A DNA stretch of 8,764 nucleotides, taken from Acidobacteriota bacterium. GTDB taxonomy: Bacteria > Acidobacteriota > Polarisedimenticolia > Polarisedimenticolales > Polarisedimenticolaceae. The stretch covers positions 6,331-15,094 of the forward strand of contig WVWW01000124.1 in assembly GCA_011773795.1 (NCBI GenBank). Direction: 5' to 3'. The stretch's first letter is position 1. Each line of letters begins with the position of its first letter. Shown here in pieces: positions 1-6,148 of the stretch. The notes beneath the pieces were generated by a model. That model was not told the origin of the DNA. It searched no databases and worked only from the letters and a program-made list of their open reading frames with translations. The translations under genes were made by a program, and so were the position numbers.

Positions 1-900
1 ATGTCCGGCATGCACGACGACCGGATCAAGGGCTTCTACATCATGGGCGAGGACCCGATCCTCTCCGAGCCCGATGCGAACCACGTGGAGCAAGGGTTCG
101 CCGGGCTCGAGTTCGTCGCCTGCCAGGACATCTTCCTTTCCGAGACCGCACGCAAGTACGCGCACGTCGTACTGCCCGCCGCCTGTTTCGCCGAGAAGGA
201 CGGCACCTTCACCAACTCCGAGCGGCGCGTCCAGATGTGCCGCAAGGCGGTCGACCCGCCGGGGCAGGCGCTACCCGACTGGCAGATCCTGCAACGCGTG
301 GCGCAGCGCATCGGCGCCGACTGGGCCTACACCACACCGGAGCAGATCTGGGACGAGATGGCGGATCTCTCGCCGCGGTTCAGCGGCATCCGCTACGACC
401 GCATCCAGGAAGAAGGCATCCAGTGGCCCTGCTGGGATCGCGAACATCCGGGTGAAAAGTTCATGCACGAGGGCACGCCGTTCCGCGGCAAGGCGCGGAT
501 GTTCCCGATCGAGTATCGCCCGCCGCACGAGACGGCCGACGCGGAATACGACCTGACCATGTCGACCGGCCGGACGTTGTTCCACTACAACGCCGCGACC
601 CAGACGCGCCGCGTGAGCGGGTTGGCGTCCAAACAAGGCGGGGCGTTCATCGAGGTCAACCCGTCGGACGCGGCCATCCGCGGCATCGAGCCCGACGAGA
701 AGATCGTCATCCGCTCGCGCCGCGGCGCCATCCAGGCCCGCGCGGAGCTGACGACGGCGGTGCCGCCGGGCGTGGTCTGGATGCCGATGCATTACGCCGA
801 GGCGCGTGCCAACGAGCTGACCCACGACGTCGGCGATCCCGAGATCGGCACGCCGGAATACAAGGTGACGGCAGTGCGGTTGGAGAAGCTTGCCGGCTGA
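1..900 (+). CDS. Formate dehydrogenase alpha subunit (molybdopterin oxidoreductase), C-terminal part
   Basis: This is the last 299 codons of a molybdopterin-bis(guanine dinucleotide) oxidoreductase of the formate dehydrogenase alpha (FdhA/FdsA/FdhF) type, which oxidises formate to CO2. The first in-frame ATG is at base 1, but it is almost certainly internal: family members run to 700-900 residues and the start of this segment is mid-domain. Visible motifs are MGEDP (residues 15-19), QDIFLSETA (42-50), EKDGTFTNSERRVQ (65-78), STGR (188-191), and the C-terminal cofactor-binding beta-barrel domain from about 183 to 293, ending in the typical PEYKVTAVR. The catalytic Cys/Sec and the Fe-S ligands would lie upstream and cannot be checked. 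The gene is followed after 11 nt by a secreted-protein gene and converges with the benzoyl-CoA operon. Family identity is firm. The electron acceptor (NAD, ferredoxin or quinone) is not visible here. Confidence 0.92.
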   Translation: MSGMHDDRIKGFYIMGEDPILSEPDANHVEQGFAGLEFVACQDIFLSETARKYAHVVLPAACFAEKDGTFTNSERRVQMCRKAVDPPGQALPDWQILQRVAQRIGADWAYTTPEQIWDEMADLSPRFSGIRYDRIQEEGIQWPCWDREHPGEKFMHEGTPFRGKARMFPIEYRPPHETADAEYDLTMSTGRTLFHYNAATQTRRVSGLASKQGGAFIEVNPSDAAIRGIEPDEKIVIRSRRGAIQARAELTTAVPPGVVWMPMHYAEARANELTHDVGDPEIGTPEYKVTAVRLEKLAG

Positions 901-905
901 GGAGG
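901..905 (+). promoter_or_regulatory. Ribosome binding site for the secreted coiled-coil gene
   Basis: GGAGG lies directly after the formate dehydrogenase stop codon and 6 nt before the ATG at 912. It is a near-perfect Shine-Dalgarno sequence. It fixes the start of the next gene and supports co-transcription with the dehydrogenase. Confidence 0.8.
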
Positions 906-911
906 TGGATC

Positions 912-1511
912 ATGCGGATCGTCGTCTTACTCTCCGCTCTCGGCCTCAACGCGCTGCTGCCGGCAAACGCCGATATGGTCGAGCATCCGCTCTGCCCCAT
1001 CGTCCAGCACCAGATTCAGGTCAATCTCGAGGATCGTGAATCGGACGTTGCGTTGGCGGAGTCACGACTCGAGGCGACCAGGGCCATCTTCGACATGGCC
1101 GAGAAGCTGAACAAGGACGGGTTGATCGAGCGAATCCGGTACCTGGCCTTCAAGTACGAGAACGACACCGCGACGATCGATCTCGAGAGGCGGCGCCTAC
1201 TACTGGAGCGCCACAAAGCCCAACGTGACATCTACGTGGCCTTCTGCTCACATTCCGGCGACGAGAGAAGGACCCGGATTCAAGCGGCGCAACGACGCTA
1301 CGAGCAGACCGACTGCCGCCGACTCGGCGAGGATCTGGCCATCGCCGAGATCGACCTGGCTTACCAGAAGGAAGTCTTGACCAGCGTCAAAGACCTGCGT
1401 GAAAACAATGTCGCGACGCTCGACGAGGTCATCCTCGCGGAACTGGACGTGGAGCAGGCCCGTCAACGGGTCGAGCACTACTCGAAGCGCGCCCGGGCCT
1501 GTGCCGATTAG
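912..1511 (+). CDS. Secreted coiled-coil protein with two TolC-like helical hairpins
   Basis: This 199-residue protein is of unknown function. Residues 1-20 form a signal peptide: a short basic start, a Leu/Val/Ala-rich core, and a cleavage site after PANA. The mature part is almost all predicted helix with heptad-like charge patterns. Two segments, about 49-91 and 145-187, align without gaps. Both begin with Ala-Glu, have a turn near 68-72 (KDGLI) and 164-168 (ENNVA), and return as a second helix. This pattern resembles the helix-turn-helix hairpins of outer-membrane efflux proteins (TolC family), though the protein is much too short to be TolC. Four cysteines (28, 112, 135, 197) sit near the hairpin bases and could form two disulfides in the periplasm. 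The start is set by a strong ribosome binding site 6 nt upstream. The gene is likely in one unit with the formate dehydrogenase, but no functional link is evident. Its coding bias looks somewhat less GC-rich than its neighbours. Confidence 0.8.
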   Translation: MRIVVLLSALGLNALLPANADMVEHPLCPIVQHQIQVNLEDRESDVALAESRLEATRAIFDMAEKLNKDGLIERIRYLAFKYENDTATIDLERRRLLLERHKAQRDIYVAFCSHSGDERRTRIQAAQRRYEQTDCRRLGEDLAIAEIDLAYQKEVLTSVKDLRENNVATLDEVILAELDVEQARQRVEHYSKRARACAD

Positions 1512-1582
1512 TTGCTCTCGATCCGGATCCCGCCGCCGCTCGATCGCAGCTTCAGCACCGCGCCGCCGCCATTCAGTTCACC
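1508..1582 (-). pseudogene. Possible remnant of a DUF4097-like C-terminus
   Basis: Read on the minus strand, bases 1582 to 1508 encode 24 residues followed by TAA. They begin GELNGGG and contain LKLRSSGGGIRI. The order Gly-x-Leu-Asn-Gly-Gly-Gly, alternating hydrophobics, Ser-Ser-Gly-Gly-Gly-Ile-Arg-Ile is what one sees at the C-terminus of DUF4097-type beta-helix proteins. The codons further upstream in the same frame (Arg-rich) do not continue the family, and no start codon makes a convincing gene. I therefore read it as a possible gene fragment left between the convergent units. The match is from pattern memory and is short. It could be chance in GC-rich DNA. Confidence 0.28.
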
Positions 1583-1623
1583 CCGCCGTCTGGATTCGCG
1601 GGCGTTGCGAGGGTTCCGAAATC

Positions 1624-1755
1624 GTGCCGTACTGGATCGCCCCGGTCGCCGGCGCCGCGGCCGCCGCAGGCACGACCGGCTACCTCGTCGGAACGTTCGG
1701 TGGGGCTGCCCTGGCAGCCGTCGCCTTCACCGCCATCAACCCGGACGACAGGTAG
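1624..1755 (+). CDS. Possible small hydrophobic membrane protein (43 residues)
   Basis: This short candidate ORF starts with GTG. After the start it reads PYWIAPVAG, then an uncharged Ala/Gly-rich stretch with aromatic residues, and it ends NPDDR before TAG. About 38 residues have no charge, enough for one membrane span or a small hairpin of two. A weak GAGGG sequence lies about 10 nt before the GTG. The last 20 bases overlap the end of the convergent 88-residue protein gene. Small Gly/Ala-rich membrane peptides are common, but GC-rich non-coding DNA also produces such reading frames. A hairpin at 1704-1719 lies inside it. No family is recognised. Confidence 0.3.
   Translation: MPYWIAPVAGAAAAAGTTGYLVGTFGGAALAAVAFTAINPDDR
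1704..1719. terminator. GC-rich hairpin between convergent genes (possible terminator)
   Basis: GGCTGCC at 1704-1710 and GGCAGCC at 1713-1719 are perfect inverted repeats, giving 7 bp with a 2-nt loop or 6 bp with a 4-nt loop. The hairpin lies 16 nt past the stop codon of the minus-strand operon, where a terminator would be expected. No T-tract follows on either strand, so it would be a poor intrinsic terminator. It may instead reflect repeated Ala codons in the small plus-strand ORF. Confidence 0.3.
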
Positions 1756-2002
1756 GCCGCGGGCGCGTGTAAAGCAGCAGGTGATCCCGGCACACGACGG
1801 CCGGACACGCACCGCAGCTGTCGCTGAAGTCATCCGGTTCGAGCTTCTCCAGCCGCACTTCGTGGCCCAGCGACTCGTAGAGCTCGACGACCTCCTGCTG
1901 CCGCTCCGGCCCGACGAGGAACCGCCGGGTCCAGCCCTCGGCGATCAGCTCCGGGTCAGCCGGGCATCCCGGATCCGGCACCAGCGGTGGTGAGTCGCTC
2001 AC
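1736..2002 (-). CDS. Conserved-looking 88-residue cysteine-containing protein, last gene of the operon
   Basis: The small protein starts at GTG 2002, whose GTGA overlaps the TGA of the upstream reductase subunit. GGAG lies about 8 nt before the GTG, so translational coupling is likely. Residues 19-29 read LIAEGWTRRFL, residues 40-51 read ELYESLGHEVRL, and the C-terminal part carries Cys63-x2-Cys66-x4-Cys71 followed by LLLYTR (75-80). There are further cysteines at 13 and 85. This layout (GW-x-RRF, a helix with LYESLG-x-EV, a CxxC, then YTR) resembles small uncharacterised proteins I recall from GC-rich anaerobes, but I cannot name a family. The cysteines could bind a metal or Fe-S centre. It sits directly after the reductase ATPase subunits, a place where Thauera-type clusters have a ferredoxin gene. 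It is not a ferredoxin, since it lacks the CxxCxxCxxxC motifs. Confidence 0.8.
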   Translation of the reverse strand: MSDSPPLVPDPGCPADPELIAEGWTRRFLVGPERQQEVVELYESLGHEVRLEKLEPDDFSDSCGACPAVVCRDHLLLYTRPRPTCRPG

Positions 2003-2817
2003 GCGGTCTGCTCCACGGCGTCCTTTTCCGCGAGCTTGTTCAGCCGGATGCGTCCGAGCAACGCCGCGCCCACCGCGCCGGTGTACTGCACCATCTCGCC
2101 TGCGGGCGCGTTGACCTCGGCGTCGAGCTGGCCGGCGATCGTGTCGACCATCCGCGGCCAGCGCAACAGACCCCCGATCAACGTGTACTCGGGCTCCGCC
2201 TTGACCCGCTTGAGCAACTGGACCGATCGCGCCGACAGCGAATCCGCACTGCCCTGCATGATGTCGGCGGGGGATGTGCCCTGCGACAGGTGGTTGATCA
2301 CCTCCGACTCGGCGAACACCGCGCAGACGCCGGAGATCGTGACGTGCTCCTTCGAGGTGTCCATCAGACCGCCGATCTCCTCGGTCGTGAACCCCATGTA
2401 ACGCGCCGTCTTCTCCAGGAACGCCCCGGTTCCGGCGGCGCACTTGTCGTTGAGCCGGAAGCTCTTGACCCGCGCCGACTCGTCGATCTTCGTCGCCTTC
2501 ATCGTCTGGCCACCGATGTCGAGCACCGTGCGCGTGGCGGGGAAGAAGAAGTGCGCACCGCGCGCGGCGGCCGTCAGATCGGTCACGGCCAGGTCCTTGA
2601 CCTTGCACTGGTGCCGCCCGTAGCCGGTGGCGATGGTGTACTGCACCTCTTCCCGGCTGATTCCCGCGTCGGCGATCGCGGCGTCGAACATCGCCTCCGA
2701 GACCTCGGTCAGCTTGAATCCGGTCGCCTTCATCGCCATCCCGATGACCGAATCGCCCTCGAGAACGATTGCCTTGGTGTAGGTCGATCCGACGTCGATT
2801 CCCGCGGTGATGCTCAT
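1999..2817 (-). CDS. bcrD: Benzoyl-CoA reductase ATPase subunit, delta-like (BcrD-like, bzd-type)
   Basis: This is one of two ATPase/activator subunits of ATP-dependent benzoyl-CoA reductase. They couple ATP hydrolysis to low-potential electron transfer into the ring-reducing BC module. The 272 residues form an ASKHA (acetate kinase/Hsp70/actin-fold) ATPase of the BadF/BadG/HgdC family. Phosphate-1 is DVGSTYTK (8-15) and phosphate-2 is DIGGQTMKA (100-108). NDKCAAGTG (123-131) and SGVCAVFAESE (162-172) supply Cys126 and Cys165, the expected ligands for a [4Fe-4S] cluster shared between the two ATPase subunits. The CAVFAESEVIN stretch resembles Thauera BcrD more than BcrA, hence the delta assignment. 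In Azoarcus naming this position corresponds to bzdQ by gene order. Phosphate-2 has Thr where its partner has Asp (GGQD). The start ATG overlaps the stop of the preceding subunit gene by 4 nt (ATGA). Confidence 0.93.
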   Translation of the reverse strand: MSITAGIDVGSTYTKAIVLEGDSVIGMAMKATGFKLTEVSEAMFDAAIADAGISREEVQYTIATGYGRHQCKVKDLAVTDLTAAARGAHFFFPATRTVLDIGGQTMKATKIDESARVKSFRLNDKCAAGTGAFLEKTARYMGFTTEEIGGLMDTSKEHVTISGVCAVFAESEVINHLSQGTSPADIMQGSADSLSARSVQLLKRVKAEPEYTLIGGLLRWPRMVDTIAGQLDAEVNAPAGEMVQYTGAVGAALLGRIRLNKLAEKDAVEQTA

Positions 2818-3632
2818 CGCGCTGCCTCCGCCGCCTGCGCCGGTGAACGGCTGGCGAAAATACGGTCCAGGGCGAACAGGGCCGCGCCCATCGCGCCCAT
2901 GTAGTGCGACTCCTCACTGACGTTGAGCTTCTTGTCGACACGCTCCCCGAGCGCCTTGACCATCGCCACGTTTCGCGTCACCCCTCCGGTGAAGGTGATC
3001 TCGTCCTCGATCCCCACCCGGCGCATCAGCGCGGCCGAGCGCGAGGCGATCGACTGGTGCACGCCCCAGAGGATGTCCTCGACCTTCTTGCCCTTGCCGA
3101 GCCAGGACAGCACCTCGGACTCGGCGAACACCGTGCACGTCGTGCTGATGCGTACGGGTTTGGTCGCCTTCAGCGCCGTCGGTCCGAGATTGTCTAGCCC
3201 CAGGTCGAGTGCCGCGGCGGCTGCGCCGAGGAAGCGGCCGGTGCCGGCGGCGCACTTGTCGTTCATGCAGAAGTCCTCGATCTCGCCCTTGTCGTTGACG
3301 CGAATCGCCTTGGTGTCCTGCCCGCCCATGTCGACCACCGTACGTGTGTTCGGGAAAATCTGGACCGCGCCGCGCGCGTGGCAGCTGATCTCGGTGACCT
3401 GGTCGTTGCCGAACGTCACGCGGTAGCGGCCGTAGCCGGTGCCGATCACGTACTCGACCTCGGACTCCTCGATCGCACCGTCCGCCAGCGCCTGCGCGAA
3501 CGCGGTCTCGGCGGCGACCACGACGTTCGCCCCGGTGTCGCCGAGCGAGCGGCCGACGATGTTGCGGTGCTCGTCGATGATCACCGCCTTGGTTTGCGTC
3601 GACCCGACGTCGACTCCAGCTGCGTATGCCAT
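2814..3632 (-). CDS. bcrA: Benzoyl-CoA reductase ATPase subunit, alpha-like (BcrA-like, bzd-type)
   Basis: This is the second ATPase/activator subunit of class I benzoyl-CoA reductase, also 272 residues. Phosphate-1 is DVGSTQTK (8-15), phosphate-2 is DMGGQDTKA (101-109), and the adenosine region is FTGGVTRN (214-221). Cys127 in NDKCAAGTG and Cys166 in STTCTVFAESE are the expected ligands of the bridging [4Fe-4S] cluster. The reading frame stays open upstream to an ATG at 3674, but that start would overlap the end of the beta subunit gene. The ATG at 3632 begins at the conserved AGVDVGST and has AGAGGA-type ribosome binding sequence about 6 nt upstream, so I use 3632. Thauera-type BcrA is much longer (over 400 residues). 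The short form matches the Azoarcus bzd type, where gene order would make this bzdP. The alpha assignment rests on the CTVFAESE motif. Confidence 0.93.
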   Translation of the reverse strand: MAYAAGVDVGSTQTKAVIIDEHRNIVGRSLGDTGANVVVAAETAFAQALADGAIEESEVEYVIGTGYGRYRVTFGNDQVTEISCHARGAVQIFPNTRTVVDMGGQDTKAIRVNDKGEIEDFCMNDKCAAGTGRFLGAAAAALDLGLDNLGPTALKATKPVRISTTCTVFAESEVLSWLGKGKKVEDILWGVHQSIASRSAALMRRVGIEDEITFTGGVTRNVAMVKALGERVDKKLNVSEESHYMGAMGAALFALDRIFASRSPAQAAEAAR

Positions 3633-3654
3633 ATCAGTTCCTCTCGATTCCGGA

Positions 3655-4959
3655 TCAGGAGGGAGCCGACGCACCGGCCTGGGCCTTGCGCGCCGCCAAC
3701 CCCTCGAAGAAAGCGTCGGAACGGTTCTTGAGCTGTGCTTCGGAGACCACGCGGCGGTCCATCATGTCCGACTCGATGAACAGCGTCGGGATGTCGCGCT
3801 GGCTCATCAGGTAGCGCCGGCTGTCGGCCATTCCCGTGGAGGTCGTCCGGCAGCTCTTGATCGGGTGGTAGACGACGCCGTCGATGCCGAAATCGTCGAT
3901 CACCTCGTTCAGGACGCGGTCCTGGTGGAACATGCTGTCCATCGCGTCCCGCACGCTGATCAGCAGGCCCTCGGCGAGGCTGTCGAGCGGGTCGGCGAGG
4001 TCGTACTCGAACCCACGATTCGTCCCGCCGGACGCGAACCACAGGTACGTCGAGTTGACGAACGTCCCGCCCCACTCGGTGAACAGCTCGTTGAAGCGGC
4101 GGAAGATCGGGTAGCAGGGGACGCCGACGAAGACGAGGCGGTACTTCTCGTCGGTCAGCGTGCCGATGCCGTTGGCCGCCTTGTACTCCATCTCCTCGAC
4201 CAGGTCGTCGAAGTACTTCGCGCCCTCGGGTGTCCCGCGCATGCCGTTGGCCACGCCGAGGTAGATCGTGCCGTCGGTCAACGCGTTGAATACGGAGGGT
4301 GTCTTCGCGTTCAGCTCCAGCACGCGCTTCCAGCCGCGGCTCATCGTGTTGGCGAAGCCCATCACCTCACGCAGCCGGTCGATGTCGAACGGCTTCCCGG
4401 TGACCTTTTTGCAGAGCTCGATCAGCTCCAGCAACTGTGCCTTGACGTAACGCTTGTCGTTCTCGAAGTCGACGTCGCCGCCGAGCGTGATCAGCCCGCC
4501 CTGGCGGGTCCCCGGCACGTCGAGCGTGAACAGCGGAATCTTGTGCAGCCGCTCCCAGATCTCGGCCCACTTGATGTAGGTGTTGCAGGCGTTGGTGTAG
4601 ACGGTCAACGCCGGCTTGGGGATGCGGCCCATCGGGTGCCGGCCGTCCTGGATCTGCGTCGCGAAGTCGGCCTTCACGTAGCCGCAGATGTCCGGGGAGT
4701 AGCCGGCGTCCTCGGCAACGTCGAGGTACTCGTGGGCCACCCGCCGGACGGCGGTCTGCAGCGAGTTGATTTCGGGGAAGACGACCGGTAGGTCGAACGT
4801 CTTGAGCACCTCGTTGAGGCTGCCCATCACGAAGACGTAGGCTGCGCGCCCGCCATTCTCCGCGACTTCGTTCAGCTCGGCGAACCAATCGCGAAACAGG
4901 GCCGCGCCGTCGCGATTACCGCGTCCGACGATGCCGTCCGTCTGTTCGGTCGTGGTCAT
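3655..4959 (-). CDS. bzdO: Benzoyl-CoA reductase subunit beta (BcrB/BzdO)
   Basis: Subunit of the BC module of ATP-dependent benzoyl-CoA reductase, which binds benzoyl-CoA and carries [4Fe-4S] clusters that deliver electrons to the ring. It is 434 residues long, the usual size for BcrB/BzdO, and belongs to the HgdB (2-hydroxyglutaryl-CoA dehydratase D-component) superfamily. Recognisable stretches are PVVFPEINSLQ (58-68), YTNACNTY (121-128), FVGVPCYPIF (277-286) and HPIKSCRT (365-372). Cys92, Cys125 and Cys370 sit in the conserved blocks and are the likely cluster ligands. Cys282 is also in a conserved block. The gene starts 10 nt after the gamma subunit. AGGAG overlaps the upstream TAG stop and lies 7 nt before the ATG. 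The alpha-like subunit follows after 22 nt. Confidence 0.95.
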   Translation of the reverse strand: MTTTEQTDGIVGRGNRDGAALFRDWFAELNEVAENGGRAAYVFVMGSLNEVLKTFDLPVVFPEINSLQTAVRRVAHEYLDVAEDAGYSPDICGYVKADFATQIQDGRHPMGRIPKPALTVYTNACNTYIKWAEIWERLHKIPLFTLDVPGTRQGGLITLGGDVDFENDKRYVKAQLLELIELCKKVTGKPFDIDRLREVMGFANTMSRGWKRVLELNAKTPSVFNALTDGTIYLGVANGMRGTPEGAKYFDDLVEEMEYKAANGIGTLTDEKYRLVFVGVPCYPIFRRFNELFTEWGGTFVNSTYLWFASGGTNRGFEYDLADPLDSLAEGLLISVRDAMDSMFHQDRVLNEVIDDFGIDGVVYHPIKSCRTTSTGMADSRRYLMSQRDIPTLFIESDMMDRRVVSEAQLKNRSDAFFEGLAARKAQAGASAPS

Positions 4960-4966
4960 CGTACGT

Positions 4967-4971
4967 CTCCT
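4967..4971 (-). promoter_or_regulatory. Ribosome binding site of the beta subunit gene, overlapping a stop codon
   Basis: On the minus strand the stop TAG of the gamma subunit gene is the start of TAGGAG. AGGAG lies 7 nt before the ATG at 4959. The same arrangement (TAGGAG, 7 nt, ATG) occurs before the gamma subunit gene. Confidence 0.75.
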
Positions 4972-6136
4972 AAGCGAAAAGCAGGTTTTCCATGAAGGTG
5001 TCGAGTTGCATCTCGAGCTGGGCGAAGCTCGTCATGTTCTCCTCGAACTCGCTGACGAAGTGCGGCAGGCCGCGCTTCTCGAGCGCGGTGACGTAGGCCA
5101 CCTGCTCCTCGAGACCCGGCTCGCACATCTTGGCCGCCGCGATGATCGCGGCGTCGGCACGCGCGCGGTCGATGCGCTGCTCGAGCATCACTTCCTTGGG
5201 CTTGCGCAGGTCGTGCTGGACGGGGCTGTAGGACGAGCGCTCGATGTAGGCATAGGCCAGGTTGTGCAGCGGGTCGCCCGCGGTGTCCACGTCGTCGACG
5301 ATCCAGCGCAAGCCGATCAGCAGGTCGTCGTCGACGAGGTAGCAGGAGCGGCCGAGCATGCGGATCAGGTCGAGCGGCGGTTGCTCGCAGAAGCCGCCCT
5401 CGAAGACGACGCGGATGCGGTCCTCGGCTTTGGTATCGCGCTCGCGGACAAGCGGAAGCACGTGCGCCAGCAGCTCGTTGTGTTCCTCGCGCGGCATCAT
5501 CCCGGCGCTGGCGACGAGCGCGTAGGCGTCCTCGGCGGCGATGAGCCAGGGGGTCTCGCGCTTGATGTCGTAGAGCTCGCGCAGGAGCCGCCGGTTCTCG
5601 TTGAACACGCGGATGGAGCTGCGCAGCGCGTCCGCGGTCACCGCGACCCCCGACACCTCCTCGACCAACCGCTGCAGCCGGCCGTACTCGTCGGTCAGGT
5701 ACTGGACGCTGTGGCCCGAGTTGGGGTTCTGCGGCAGGTAGAGGATCTGGCAGGGGTAGTCGAAGTTCCGACCGAAGACCGGCGCGAGGTTCCGCGCGGC
5801 GTCGCAGATCGGGTGCGTCACGAACATGTCCAGCTCGACCCGGCCCGTCAGGCAGAGCTCGAGGGAGGTCTTGATGATCGAGCAGAGGTACGAGCCGAAG
5901 CGCGAGTCGGCCTGTGTCGGCTCCAGTTGCGCGCCGCGCATCTTGAACGGCAGCATGCCGGCGGCGTGGGCGATCTCCTCGGGAAAGTAGACCTGGAAGT
6001 GGCCGGCGACCTTGCCGCCCTGCTCGCGCCAGCGCTGGGCGGTGAGCATGTCCGGGTCTTCCACGAGGTCGCGGACTTCGAGTAGGACGTCGTCGAGCTG
6101 CTTGCCTTTCCAGTCGTTGAATACGGGTGTCATCAT
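4970..6136 (-). CDS. bzdN: Benzoyl-CoA reductase subunit gamma (BcrC/BzdN)
   Basis: The other subunit of the ring-reducing BC module of class I benzoyl-CoA reductase, in the HgdB superfamily, 388 residues as expected for BcrC/BzdN. The N-terminal block FQVYFPEEIAHAAGMLPFK (47-65) is the superfamily signature. Cysteines are at 85, 95, 111, 129, 250, 265 and 338. Those in SYLCS (82-86), HPICDA (108-113) and GGFCEQP (247-253) lie in conserved blocks and include the likely [4Fe-4S] ligands. The start is at two consecutive ATGs (6136 and 6133). AGGAG 7 nt before the first favours 6136. It follows the regulator gene after 10 nt and precedes the beta subunit by 10 nt. With the short ATPase subunits, the set N-O plus two 272-residue partners matches bzdNOPQ of Azoarcus. 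Confidence 0.95.
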   Translation of the reverse strand: MMTPVFNDWKGKQLDDVLLEVRDLVEDPDMLTAQRWREQGGKVAGHFQVYFPEEIAHAAGMLPFKMRGAQLEPTQADSRFGSYLCSIIKTSLELCLTGRVELDMFVTHPICDAARNLAPVFGRNFDYPCQILYLPQNPNSGHSVQYLTDEYGRLQRLVEEVSGVAVTADALRSSIRVFNENRRLLRELYDIKRETPWLIAAEDAYALVASAGMMPREEHNELLAHVLPLVRERDTKAEDRIRVVFEGGFCEQPPLDLIRMLGRSCYLVDDDLLIGLRWIVDDVDTAGDPLHNLAYAYIERSSYSPVQHDLRKPKEVMLEQRIDRARADAAIIAAAKMCEPGLEEQVAYVTALEKRGLPHFVSEFEENMTSFAQLEMQLDTFMENLLFA

Positions 6137-6143
6137 CTTCAGA

Positions 6144-6148
6144 CTCCT
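6144..6148 (-). promoter_or_regulatory. Ribosome binding site of the gamma subunit gene
   Basis: AGGAG on the minus strand overlaps the TAG stop of the regulator gene (6147-6149) and lies 7 nt before ATG 6136. It ties translation of the reductase to that of the regulator and selects the first of two tandem ATG codons. Confidence 0.75.

Noticed and set aside
1520..1529. 10-bp palindrome GATCCGGATC as an operator or terminator
   Set aside because: Short, built of common GC-rich restriction-like sequence, and not near any promoter-like sequence. A similar GGATCCGG occurs by chance at about 1971.
1736..2002. The 88-residue protein as a ferredoxin
   Set aside because: It has only Cys63-x2-Cys66-x4-Cys71 plus two isolated cysteines and lacks the CxxCxxCxxxCP motifs of 2[4Fe-4S] ferredoxins.
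1987..2904. 305-codon plus-strand frame opposite the delta-like ATPase gene
   Set aside because: Arg/Leu/His-rich shadow with no motif, opposite a clear ASKHA ATPase.
2003..2941. Long N-terminal extension of the 88-residue protein's reading frame
   Set aside because: The frame is open far upstream, but that part is Arg/Gly-rich shadow of the ATPase genes. The family-like sequence begins at the GTG at 2002, which has its own ribosome binding site.
3633..3674. Upstream ATG at 3674 for the alpha-like ATPase subunit
   Set aside because: It would add 14 residues overlapping the beta gene's end. The conserved AGVDVGST begins right after ATG 3632, which has a suitable ribosome binding site.
3439..4791. 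450-codon open frame on the plus strand, antisense to the reductase beta and alpha-like genes
   Set aside because: It is rich in Val, Asp, Arg and His with no recognisable motif and lies fully opposite well-identified genes. Long antisense frames are expected in GC-rich coding DNA.
4931..6085. 384-codon open frame on the plus strand, antisense to the reductase gamma gene
   Set aside because: Its composition mirrors the codons of the sense gene and it shows no domain. The minus-strand gene is a clear BcrC/BzdN.
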